The translations under genes were made by a program, and so were the position numbers. Below the pieces are notes generated by a model that saw nothing but the letters and a program-made list of their open reading frames with translations, ran no database searches and was not told the DNA's origin. Positions 13,250 through 23,117 of a DNA stretch of 64,000 nucleotides are shown one piece after another (the first letter of the stretch is position 1; every line of letters starts with the position of its first letter). Source of the DNA: Dipylidium caninum (taxonomy: Eukaryota > Platyhelminthes > Cestoda > Cyclophyllidea > Dipylidiidae); NCBI GenBank assembly GCA_017562135.1, contig QEYB01001046.1, positions 1-64,000 on the forward strand, in the 5' to 3' direction.

Positions 13250-13277
13250 AGGCTACTGACAAGTTTGTCAGTAGCCT
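13250..13277. repeat. Perfect short inverted repeat (hairpin)
   Basis: Two 13-nt arms (aggctactgacaa and its exact complement) are separated by 2 nt, about 170 nt after the stop codon of the repeat-protein gene. It may form an RNA hairpin in the 3' flank or be a remnant of a transposon end. No transposase is nearby. Confidence 0.8.
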
Positions 13278-13559
13278 CCACTTTGTCGCAAATGCGTCTG
13301 TGCATACTTTTGAGGCTGTAAGCTCTAATGGGAGGCATCTTTTAAATGATTTGGGAATGGTACATTGAAAACGGCCATTGAATCCATGAATTGTGCGGTA
13401 CAGTGTGTTTCCTTCACGTAATTTGCAATGGCTCTTATATGCCTCCCAGTTATGAAATGGAATTAACATTTTTATGTGGTTGAATTTCACTTGGTTTCGT
13501 CTAATGGAATTCCTGTCTCATGCCTGTGAATTTAATTCCCTTTTATTTGCCCACAACAA

Positions 13560-13584
13560 CTTCCCGAATCATCAGTTCGGGAAG
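13560..13584. repeat. Short inverted repeat with 7-nt loop
   Basis: Arms cttcccgaa / ttcgggaag surround a tcatcag loop. This lies in the AT-rich non-coding stretch 13081-14100, where I see no gene. It does not match the histone 3' stem-loop. Confidence 0.6.
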
Positions 13585-14104
13585 TGCTACTTGCTACTGA
13601 ATGATGATTTCGGGGATTTTCTTTCTTTCCTCCTTTTGCTCGCCACTGTTTGTCACTATGACAAGTGATTGACATTACATGGTTTACTTAACTTTGCCAT
13701 AGTCAGGAGACTTGATGTGCTTGTAGCACCAGTCAGTTTTTCCTGTGTCTCTAAACTTGAGGAAGTGTGCCTCTATTTGGAGGCTGGATGAAACACTCTC
13801 CTGATTCAATTTCTCCATTCACCAATTTTGGCGACTGCTTTAAGAAGGGCTTGTATTAACGCCGGAAACCACTGTCATTCTCGTGCTCGAAGGCCGGAAT
13901 GTAGACGACAGCGAATGAAGGTGAAAATTGGCAAAGGGGGATGCTTAAAATTAGCGACGTAAATTGCGATGGTTAATGGGTTTATCCAGTTCTGCTTGTC
14001 AATCGGTGTATCAAAGGCCTTTTGCAACCGTGGATCCTCCTCTTCACGGCCCGGCACCGTCGCCCGGCCACGAGGACGCTCTCATTGAATAAGCATGGAA
14101 TTGG

Positions 14105-14740
14105 AGAAGCCTTCAACATGGGGCGGTGATCTTCCTCGAGGCGAGGCCTCCTTGACGAGTCACAAATTGCCAGAACGAAGCTCCTGGAAGCGGCATGGAG
14201 TATCCAATGCACTGGTGGATCCACCTCTCAATGCCGCATTCTTGAGCCGCGCCATGACTCTTTTCGAACTCGTACGAGAGAAGTAGGTGTAAATCGCCTT
14301 TCCCTTGCATCTGGCCTTGGCCAAAAGTATAATAAGAGTGGCACACTATCACAGAGAGAGAGAGAGAGAGGGAGAGAGTTGGGAAAATGGGCAAGAAGAA
14401 GTCCTCCAAAAGTTATATTCATCTAAGGGAGCGCACGGTGCAACGCATCTCTCGCAGTGGCAGCTGAAAACAGGCCTAACACAAACACCCATTTCATAGT
14501 TCCGAGTTCAGCACTTAAGGGAAATATTGTGAGGCGGTTGGTGCTACGCTGGAGCGATAATGCTAATCGAGGCAAATTCGGCTACGCAAGGGAATGCACC
14601 CTCTACTTCTGGGAAAAAGATAATTTTTGTCTAAACAATTGCCCTCATCAACTTTAAATACAAGGTTTCTTAGCTCTGGCGCAAACGTGTCAGCGCGGGC
14701 AGACTGCTCAAAGAGTAACCCGTCGTGGCATCACGTGACC
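14105..14740 (+). repeat. Dispersed repeat, copy A (direct orientation)
   Basis: 14105-14480 matches 17404-17730 in direct orientation and 15769-16085 in inverted orientation. Shared landmarks are 'cctcgaggcgaggcctcc', 'ggtggatccacctc' and 'agttatattcatct'. The tail landmark 'tggcgcaaacgtgt' (about 14679) recurs near 16985 and, shortened, near 17755. Copy A has an expanded (AG)n run at about 14352-14377 and an insertion at about 14480-14665 between body and tail. There is no open frame worth calling and no transposase, so this is probably a non-autonomous mobile element of unknown class. Confidence 0.8.
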
Positions 14741-14887
14741 AAAGCTTTGTCTCTTTTTCGCGCTCTACCCATCCCCACGCCTACCCGTCCCCACCCACCC
14801 ATCACCCCGATTGCGGACCAGACGACGAGGAAGCAAATTTATTGACATTCAGGCGAAGACAGGCACAAACCAACCTGTCGCCTCAAT

Positions 14888-15307
14888 TTACCCTTCCATG
14901 TTGGCCTTCATGAAGGCCATTTTGTGCATGTCCTCAATCTTTGTGAGATGATACTCACCCTTCCTGTTCACCAGCAGAAGGGGCATATTCTTCCCATAGC
15001 AGAATTCGCAAATAACCTGGCGACACCGACCACACGGCGTTGCAAACAGATCCCTATCCACCGCGACCGCCATCGCCACGAACTCCCTCGCTCCGGCCGT
15101 GACAGCTGCTCCGAAAGCACTAACCTCAGCACACCAGCCGCACGGGTACGAGGCATTCTCCACATTCACACCCGTGAATACTCGACCCGCGGTGTCCATC
15201 AACGCCGCGCCCACTGGAAATCCGCTGTAAGGACTATAGGTATGCTTTAGCACTGACAGTGCCGCTTTGCGAACCTCTTCCAACTGCGGCGTCAGAGTGG
15301 CAGCCAT
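14888..15307 (-). CDS. CDA: Cytidine deaminase (139 aa, intronless)
   Basis: It hydrolyses cytidine and deoxycytidine to uridine and deoxyuridine in pyrimidine salvage, as a cytosolic zinc enzyme that is usually a homotetramer. The length (139 aa) is typical of the tetrameric class. Visible motifs are a substrate loop with NVEN (about residues 48-51), the zinc/catalytic CAE at 59-61 (Cys59, Glu61) and PCGRC at 91-95 (Cys92 and Cys95). These give the three zinc thiolates and the proton-shuttling Glu. The residue after the catalytic Glu is Val; in most family members it is Arg (CAER). The start is the first Met of the open frame. The gene sits between repeat copy A and the palindrome, with a TATA-like box about 45 nt upstream. 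It is uninterrupted, so either ancestrally intronless here or a retrocopy. Function is certain at family level. Confidence 0.95.
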   Translation of the reverse strand: MAATLTPQLEEVRKAALSVLKHTYSPYSGFPVGAALMDTAGRVFTGVNVENASYPCGWCAEVSAFGAAVTAGAREFVAMAVAVDRDLFATPCGRCRQVICEFCYGKNMPLLLVNRKGEYHLTKIEDMHKMAFMKANMEG

Positions 15308-15348
15308 GGCTTGTGGTGACGTCTGCCCACGCTACACGAGGCCACGGC

Positions 15349-15356
15349 TATATAAT
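15349..15356 (-). promoter_or_regulatory. TATA-like box upstream of CDA
   Basis: The plus strand reads 'ctatataatc' in a GC-rich setting, giving ATTATATA on the minus strand about 42-49 nt before the CDA start codon. This would imply a very short 5' leader. It is inferred from position and sequence only. Confidence 0.45.
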
Positions 15357-15449
15357 CCCCCACGGGTCGCACGGCATTGGCCAGTCCTCAAGGCACAATT
15401 CCGATTGGTCGGCGGCCAAATTGCAGTCGGGTTAGTCGCGTCAGCCCAG

Positions 15450-15517
15450 ACAACAGGGGAGACTAGTGAATGGGAAGAGTTACTTCAGCACAAAAAGTAT
15501 GGTTTGTCAAGGGAGGC
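15450..15517 (-). pseudogene. Fold-back copy of MTRF1L 3' end
   Basis: About 15450-15517 repeats 17764-17831 in the same orientation. It holds the last codons of MTRF1L (minus strand) plus its immediate 3' flank. The next block (15518-15716) carries the same sequence in the opposite orientation, so the two form a small nested inverted repeat at the left tip of the large palindrome. Confidence 0.75.
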
Positions 15518-15695
15518 AAGGGCAATTACCAAGAGAATCGTATCGCTGACCATCGCCTCGGACGCTCCTGGAGTGACTTGGCCACTTTCATGCGTCAGGG
15601 CCTCCCCGTGGTGGACGAAACTGCTCTCGCTCTTTGATGAAGCCTACACCCTCAATGCCCTTGCCTCCCTTGACAAACCATACTTTTTGTGCTGA
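15518..15695 (+). pseudogene. Truncated copy of MTRF1L last exon
   Basis: Read on the plus strand this is the end of the mitochondrial release factor exon, from the segment matching the asparagine-tyrosine-glutamine block to the final Cys-stop. It differs from the real exon (17796-17957, minus strand) by several substitutions and by one extra t in 'ctctttgatg' near 15637, which shifts the frame and creates an early stop. It has no upstream exons and cannot make a release factor. Confidence 0.85.
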
Positions 15696-16430
15696 AGGGA
15701 CTCCTCCCATTCACTAATCTTCCCTGGTTTGCGCCAAAGCTAACAAACTAAGGAGCAAACGCCTGTGTTCAGCTGCCACTGCGAGAGATGCATTGTACCG
15801 TGCGCTCCATTAGATGAATATAACTTTTGGAGGAATTCTTCTTGCCCATTTTCCCAACTCTCTCCGTGATAGTGTGCCACTCTTATTATACTTTTGGCCA
15901 AGGCCAGATGCAAGGGAAAGGCGATTTACACCTACTTCTCTCGTACGAGTTCGAAAAGAGTCAAGGCGCGGCTCAAGAATGCGGCATTGAGAGGTGGATC
16001 CACCAGTGCATTGGATACTCCATGCCGCTTCCAGGAGCTTCGTTCTGGCAATTTGTGACTCGTCAAGGAGGCCTCGCCTCGAGGTAGACCACTGGTTCGT
16101 GTCGATGACGAAAAGGAAGACTCGCGGACGGTGTCTGTGGAATCCCATCAACATAGCCAACTAATCGGAACTTGGATCTCAACCGCAGAGTGGCTATCCA
16201 TACGGCAGTGGGTGTGTTAGAAGGCGAAAGAAAGAAAATTGGACGCACATGTGTCGGCCGAACGAACCGACGCAAGGGCAGAGTGGGCGCCTTCGTTGTT
16301 TCCTTCGCAATCCACGGCTGCCACCGTTCATTGCACCAAATAAGCACCCGCACTGAAAAGGGGATTTCGTATGATGCTCGAGGCGAGCCAGCGAATGGGT
16401 GAATAAGAACACAGCCCCAGAACATACTCC
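15518..16430. repeat. Left arm of large palindrome
   Basis: This arm is the reverse complement of 17075-17960. The inner part (16086-16430) matches its partner (about 17076-17420) with one visible mismatch. The next part (15769-16085) is clearly more diverged. The outer part is the MTRF1L exon fragment with its 3' flank. The only open frames come from the repeat and have no recognisable product. Confidence 0.9.
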
Positions 16431-17074
16431 ACAGCCGAAATTTCGCGATAAAACCTTCTGTTAGTCAATGGTGGAATAATCACCAGGGCGGGTTTACATT
16501 TGCCTTCTTGCAACCGGACGAAAGCATGACGACGCCGGAGTCCCCTGGCCGTGGAAGAAGAAATTTGTGAAGAAAAAACCACCAGCATCGCTCCCGCGGG
16601 ACAGCGGCAACGCACGACGACCACGGAAAACTTCAGTTCCTGTTGACAGAGTAAATGATTCGTCGACAATGACATTCCACCACACATCCGCCGTATTCAC
16701 CCGACATTTCTACGGTCGAGTATTACCTTTTCCCTAATCACGAATTATTTTTCCGAGGAAAAATACAATAAACGACGTTGAAGCGTTTATCAGCTCTACG
16801 AGTAAAGACATTTTTCCAAAGGCATGTATTTCCGAGTTGGCCATGGGCGGATAGGCCACGTGGTGGGGTAAGTCTTTCTCGGTCGACTAGAAAGCGCTGG
16901 TCTTCCGGACAAAGTCTAATTAAGCCAACGTGGTTGGCAGTGGCAGCTGAACACAGGCCTTTGCCTGTTAGTTTGTTAGCTTTGGCGCAAACGTGTTAGC
17001 GCGGGCAGACTACTAAAGAGGAACTCGTCGTGGCGACGCGAGTTATAAATTGATGGGTGGGTGGGGGGTGGAGG
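16431..17074. other. Palindrome spacer
   Basis: This is about 640 bp between the arms. No gene was found. At about 16935-17040 it contains a fragment of the dispersed repeat's tail ('cagtggcagctgaacacaggc' onward, including the 'gcgcaaacgtgttagcgcgggcag' block), in the same orientation as copies A and C. Confidence 0.7.
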
Positions 17075-17960
17075 GGCTGTGTTCTTATTTACCCATTCGC
17101 TGGCTCGCCTCGAGCATCATACGAAATCCCCTTTTCAGTGCGGGTGCTTATTTGGTGCAATGAACGGTGGCAGCCGTGGATTGCGAAGGAAACAACGAAG
17201 GCGCCCACTCTGCCCTTGCGTCGGTTCGTTCGGCCGACACATGTGCGTCCAATTTTCTTTCTTTCGCCTTCTAACACACCCACTGCCGTATGGATAGCCA
17301 CTCTGCGGTTGAGATCCAAGTTCCGATTAGTTGGCTATGTTGATGGGATTCCACAGACACCGTCCGCGAGTCTTCCTTTTCGTCATCGACACGAACCAGT
17401 GGTCTACCTCGAGGCGAGGCCTCCTTGACGAGTCTCAAATTGCCAGAACGAAGCTCTTGGAACCGGCATGGAGTGTCCAATGCATTGGTGGATCCACCTC
17501 CGAATGCCTCATTGTTGAGCCGCGCCATGACTGCATTTGAACTCGTACGAGAAAAGCAGGTGTAAATCGCCTTTCCCTTGCATCTGGTTTTGGCCAAAAG
17601 TAAAATGCGAGTGGCACACCATCACGGAGAGAGTTGGGAAAATGGGCAAGAAGAATTCCTCCAAAAGTTATATTCATCTAATGGAGCGCACGGTACAATG
17701 CATCTCTCGCAGTGGCAGCTGAACACAGGCGTTTGCTCCTTAGTTTGTTAGCTTTGGCGCAAACCAGGGAAGATTAGTGAATGGGAAGAGTTACTTCAGC
17801 ACAAAAAGTATGGTTTGTCAAGGGAGGCAAGGGCATTGAGGCTGTAGGCTTCATCAAGAGCGAGAGCAGTTTCGTCCACCACGGGGAGGCCCTGACGCAT
17901 GAAAGTGGCCAAGTCATTCCAGGAGCGTCCGAGGCGGTGGTCAGTGATACGATCCTGTTG
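17075..17960. repeat. Right arm of palindrome, including dispersed repeat copy C
   Basis: Copy C runs from about 17080 to 17765 and passes directly into the 3' flank and last exon of MTRF1L. It is probably the donor arm, because it contains the intact, in-frame exon end while the left arm holds only a fragment. The repeat therefore forms the 3' flank, and probably the 3' UTR, of MTRF1L. Confidence 0.88.
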
Positions 17961-20900
17961 GTAATTGTAGGTCCGAATACGGTCCGATCGAGCCAGTGAA
18001 CCCATCTGCGAACGCCTTTCCGTCTGTTCACTCTCCAACTGACGCTTTGCGGCATCCTTTGCAATCCTGACCACGAAGGATAGAGACACTCTGTATTGGT
18101 TTATTTACATATCTTTATAAACAGGGAAGTGCAATAATGTAAACGTGAGACACGTAAAAAAGACCCACCCTAAAAGCCATTTACTCCAACACAGAACTCG
18201 AGAAAAGTGCTTAAATACATTCAAATTTTTAAGGGTACTTAAAGTTTTCCTTTTGTTGAAATGACGAATCCTCGGGCCTTTTCAATGGAAAATCACCACA
18301 ACGCAGTCTGGCAAACCGATTTTGACGACACTGCCTTTCTTCCTTTCAAGGTCTCATCCTCATCCACGGCGCATAACCCCTTGTCTGCATGCAATGCGCT
18401 CTTCTCCCTCCGCAAATAATAAAATAAAATAGGTGTGAACACATTCCCGTCTTGTTCTTCCCTTTTAAATTTGGATTAAAACAAAACTACAGCGCTAAGC
18501 GATGCAATTTTTCACTAAGTGAAAGGTGGAAGTTTAAAAGAAGGCAAAAAAATGCATATGCGTAGGTTACTTTGTCCACATGAAGGGAAGGGAAGAGAGT
18601 GTAAAAGCCACCCTTCGAGAGGATCCGCAATGACTCAGTGGGCAACCCAAAAGGGGCTAAGGGGTTCGCACAGTCCTGTCGGGTGCTGGGATGAAGTCCT
18701 GCCAATCCGCGCAAAAGGTGAGATGCTACATTTTGTTGGGAGGGAGGGAACAGTGACAGCCTGGTGGGGCTCACTTTTGCGGCTACAAGATAAACTGGCT
18801 TTCTGAAGGTTCTCTCCCTCCTTACCCCCTCCCTCCCGTTCCTCCCTGCCCGCCCCAATTTGGGGAGGCAGTTCACGAAGTGGGACAATTTTGCTCACCT
18901 CGAGGCATTCTTGGTCGGCAAAGCAGACTGCTGCCAAGGTGTTGGGTGAAAATTTTAGCGGTATTTTGGAGGAGGGTGGGGAGGGGGGAGGGGAGGAGGA
19001 GGGGGACTTGGCCAATTGGACAAGAGGCTTTCTAGAGAGCTCTACGAGATGTGACTTCAATGCAGACGGGAGTAGAGAGGATGGCCATTAGCCGAGAGCG
19101 CATACGGCGGTGGTGGGAAAGCCACCGAAGGGATGCGGACTTCTACTTCGAGGTGGAAATCTAACTCGGGTGGGGGGGGGGATGGGACCTCCACCGTAGC
19201 CTAGAGCAGAGGTGGGAAGTGTTGCAGCACAAAAGTCCACAAGGGGGAAGTGAATCGACGCATTTAGGAAAAGAATAAGTGAAACAATGTAGGCGAATTA
19301 AACCAAAAATATACTTTTTTTAAATTTCTTCAAGGTGCTTAAATTTTTTTCGATTTTTGTAGAAATGGCGAATCCCGGCTTCATATGTAGCCTCGTCATC
19401 CATCAAGTGCGATTTTCGACATTCCAATGTCACACGAGCGGTGCGATCAGACGCCGGTGTACATCGGAGCGGACGCCGTTCGTAGCTTACGGCTGAATTT
19501 GTGCACCATCAGTTCGTGTGCAGAAAGAAAAGTCGAATACTAACGCCCGAAATGTACACTGAACTATTGCCACAGCAAAAAAGCCTCACCCATAACAAAA
19601 AAGAGCCTATTGCACAGCATTAATCAAACAGATCCGCCTACATCTCGGTAGCAGTGAAAATTAAGTTTACACGACTTTAGAAAAAATACTGTCGGTTGAA
19701 AGTAAATCCACTAACTGAGATTATGAATTACTTCATTAATGGTGTAAATAAAGGAGGATTTAGGCAATCGGAGGGCACTCCCTGGGACCCCACGAGTCAC
19801 AATGCCAGTGTTCCAAATCGGAGATAAGTTCCTTGGTAAATCACCTCATTTTGTTAAAATTGTTGTCGGACTAGCGTCAATTAAGGCGAAAACTGGCATA
19901 TATCATGCGTCGCCGGCTAAAATGTGGAGATGGTGGCCCAGTTAGGTGTGTCCGTTGAGCATATAAAAGCTGAAATGTCTCTTGTACAGGTCGATGGTAG
20001 TGTTACGGGAAAGTCAACAAGGAATGAGTGTACTAACTTCATTTTGAGTGCTTTGAGCGCCGCCTCGCGGTTGGCATGCTGAGAGCGATCGAGTTGACAG
20101 GCGGCGACGAACCCGGTGGGGCGATGGCGCACACGCACCGCACTCTCCGTCTTGTTCACGTGCTGACCTCCAGCGCCCGAGGCGCGGAACACCTCCCATT
20201 CAAGGTCCTCCGGTGCCAAGTCCACTTCGGTCTTGTCACATAAAAAACCAAAACAACTAGAACCGAAGCCAAAATCACACACAGTAAGTGGTTGTTTAAC
20301 AGAAAAACGCATTTCACAGACCACTTCGGATGCCAATTATGTGTTACCGCTTTTATGCACCACGTCAACACTCTCTTAGTTCTTACAACGTCCTAGCCAC
20401 AGATGGTCATTACCAAAAATGTTGTCTACTTAGTGAAGCTGCCTTTCAGCCGGATTTTCCTTTTCTTAGAACTATTCATGTCAACCTGTGATTCGTAAAC
20501 CCACTTATTCAGTGGTCCCCAGGACCCTCCAACCCTTCTTCCTATAAAAATCCACACTTAATACGCTAAAATCACATTTACTCCAATGAAGTGGTAGTAT
20601 GTGTAAACTTTATTACCTTTCATACGATACCCATCACCAGAATACTTATTACTGATTTAGATTACGAATATAATTTGTACTTTCGGAATAAAAAAACCTC
20701 AACCATATACCATGTATATTTCCCCAATTTTGGTCAAAAGTCTTCTGCAAGTAGTAAGTAAAACGTTGGATAAAACAAATGCACTTCGCCAAAATATCAT
20801 TCCAATATCTTTTGTTTTCATGTAAACCTCGTGTAGAGTATAATGTCCCTCCTTCCAAACTCGCATCTTGTTGCAAAAAACTCTATCTCCATTTCATAGC

Positions 20901-23009
20901 GGTAAATCTGCTTCATTGAAATTATCAACTTTTTTAAGAAACCTTTTCTCAGATTATTAGTTAGCTTTAAATACCGCCAAGCAAACTTTTTTCACGCTTA
21001 TTAGAGTCGATGCTCCAACCAGTCGCTCGGAGGTCTCTTAAATAGGAAAATTGTGTACCATTGTGATTGAATTGGCCTGAAGGGCCAAGACTCGGCATTC
21101 TTAACGCTTCCCTCTTATCCTTTTACCTATGGTGCCTCGAAAAAGCAAGAATGAGGGTTGAGGCCATCGCATAATGCCTAATCAGCACCGTCAAGGTTGA
21201 CATTAGAAAAGTTCTGTATGCACTGCATTCGTTTTTCGTCCACATCTCAATATATTCTTCACAAAAGTCCTGTTTGGGTCACTTTCGTTGGCGCAACCAC
21301 GTCTGTAGAATCGGCTTATGTGAAATAAAAGCGGTTGTCTTCTGCGGCTTTCCCCAAATTGGCTTAGTAAAACATGCCCAAGGAAGTGTAAACGAAAATG
21401 GCGGTAGAAGGAAAAAACAGGGGGGAGGAGGAGAGGATAATGGGTTGTTCTGGAAAATGAGTGACGAAATTAGACAGTAAGGACGGGAAAAGCACTGAAC
21501 ATACAAATTAAGCTTCAGGCTAACGCAATGAACATATTTCTTAATATATCATATATTACGACATGTTGAGAAATCCTAATAGGGAGTCGGACAATAGCGG
21601 GGATTTGACGATTACTACACCTAGGTTACATCTTATCTAAGATCACAGGGTTGCTTCAGTGTCCGGACAAGAAAGCGTATTGAGAGAATATCAGTAGAAA
21701 ACTATGAGCGCACCTCATCAATGACGGGCAGTATGGTGACAGCGACCGTGCTAGTGTGTATTTTATTCAGCTTGCTAGTTAGAGGCACGCGTTGCACTCG
21801 ATGCACACCAGCCTCCCAGCGTAGACGTGAGTAGACAGGTTCCGCCGCTTCAGATTCCACGAACACCTCCACATGGTGAATAGGACTGTCCATACCGACA
21901 AGGGTATCCGCCGTTCCACCGTCATCTTCGGAGACAAAACGCCATCCGCGATTGCGAGCATACGCCGCATACATTTGGAAAAGATCCCGCGCAAACATAG
22001 CTGCTTCCAGGCCCCCTGCGCCAGCTATTAACTCTATCCGTACTGCACTACAGTCTGCTGAGTGATCTGGTGGCAGCAATAGCTGGATTATCTGTGGTAA
22101 GAAATATTAATAGTTTTCCTCTAGTCTTGAGGGAAGGGGAGAGGGGTAGTTGAAATAAATACCTGGTTTTGTAGCGATTTTATCTCTTCTCTACGACACG
22201 TGGACTCTCTGGCCACCAATTCTTGTAGACCGGTGTCAGATCCATCATCTAACTCTGTTCGTAAGTAACACCATTATTTTACTTTAATGAGGACAGGAAA
22301 AAGGGAAGGAAATTGGCACATATTCCTGTAACGATCTCTTTTAGATGGAGCAAATTGCGCATACTGATGATAAGGCTTAAGTGATAAACAAGCTCGCGAT
22401 GCTTTTGTTTAGGCTAGGAGCACATTCAAATATCTCGATCAAGGAAATGTGATTCATGTAGAAGACACGTGTTACTACAGGTGCGATACGATATTAAAAA
22501 CTCATATACACTATAATACCTGAAGTCACCTTCAATGCAATCACCATTCGGTTCAATTTCGAGAGAAGTAACCAAAAAATACACAATAGGATAAGGAACG
22601 TATCCGGCTTACCAACCTTGTAGCAGTTTTATGGAGTCGGAATTCAGATCAATCAGGTCTTGCAGGCGCTGACTCAGATCCATCAACAATTTGATTTTGG
22701 ACCACTTATCCAAACATCTCCTTTTAAAACAAGATATTCCGTCTTGACTTAACTTATTTTCCATCCTACCACTTGGCAGTTAACTTACTTAACTTCACTT
22801 GTCCGCTCAGAAGACATGATTCTCGAAAGCTTATTGTATTCGCCGAGCAAAAAGGCATTATTTTTGCGCAGATAGTTTTGTAAAGTGCTAGATACACCAC
22901 TTAATGATTCACCGTTCTGTTTTGTCTGAGTGGAACGCAAAACCAAGCTCCGATAAGGAATCAACAGACGGCCCCAGAGCAGACTTCCGACTGCGGATAT
23001 AGATTTCAT
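17796..23009 (-). CDS. MTRF1L: Mitochondrial peptide chain release factor 1-like (419 aa, 6 exons)
   Basis: It recognises UAA/UAG in the mitochondrial ribosome and triggers peptide release. Exons (minus strand): 23009-22789, 22720-22617, 22254-22163, 22091-21714, 20231-20038, 18066-17796. All junctions are GT-AG and phase-consistent, 1260 nt in total. The first exon gives an Arg/Ser-rich N terminus suited to mitochondrial import. The codon-recognition tripeptide Pro-Leu-Thr (PXT class) is at about 242-244, followed by an IHTST block. The catalytic GGQ is at about 286-288 within [11 protein letters not shown], and the conserved RIRTYN block is in the last exon. The PXT type without a loop insertion points to the MTRF1L (mtRF1a) branch rather than vertebrate MTRF1. 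Length is close to the family's 360-380 plus presequence. It lies 108 nt downstream of NDUFAF4. Its last exon and 3' flank are duplicated in the palindrome. Confidence 0.94.
18067..20037 (-). other. Large MTRF1L intron 5
   Basis: This is a non-coding interval of about 1.97 kb. It holds a purine-rich G tract on the plus strand (about 18968-19006) and two loosely similar AT-rich segments (about 18205-18280 and 19310-19385, sharing the 'aaatg(a/g)cgaatcc' landmark) that may be another old repeat. No exon was seen. Confidence 0.7.
18968..19006 (+). repeat. G-rich polypurine tract
   Basis: This almost pure G/A run has at least four runs of three or more Gs, so it could form a G-quadruplex on the plus (non-template) strand within MTRF1L intron 5. 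Confidence 0.7.
20232..21713 (-). other. MTRF1L intron 4
   Basis: This is a 1.48-kb AT-rich interval between the codon-recognition exon and the GGQ exon. I see no nested gene or repeat beyond a short G-rich stretch near 21418-21440. Confidence 0.7.
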
Positions 23010-23015
23010 TTCTAG
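23010..23015 (-). promoter_or_regulatory. Possible trans-splice acceptor before MTRF1L
   Basis: On the minus strand 'aattttctag' is followed by only two bases (aa) and the MTRF1L ATG. A consensus AG acceptor this close to the start, 108 nt after the upstream stop codon, fits spliced-leader addition to the second gene of a flatworm operon. An ordinary cis acceptor with an untranslated first exon is also possible. Confidence 0.4.
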
Positions 23016-23117
23016 AAAATTAAGTAAATGACGTTCTTGTAGAAATCAAATAATAAATACAAGGAAGTTTCTTGGACACATTATCTATTTCAAATATACA
23101 AAAATGGGCGAAATCAC

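Noticed and set aside
16063..17428. Open frames of up to 123 codons in the palindrome arms
   Set aside because: The same frame appears in both arms and only partly in copy A, has no motif and is explained by the duplicated repeat sequence.
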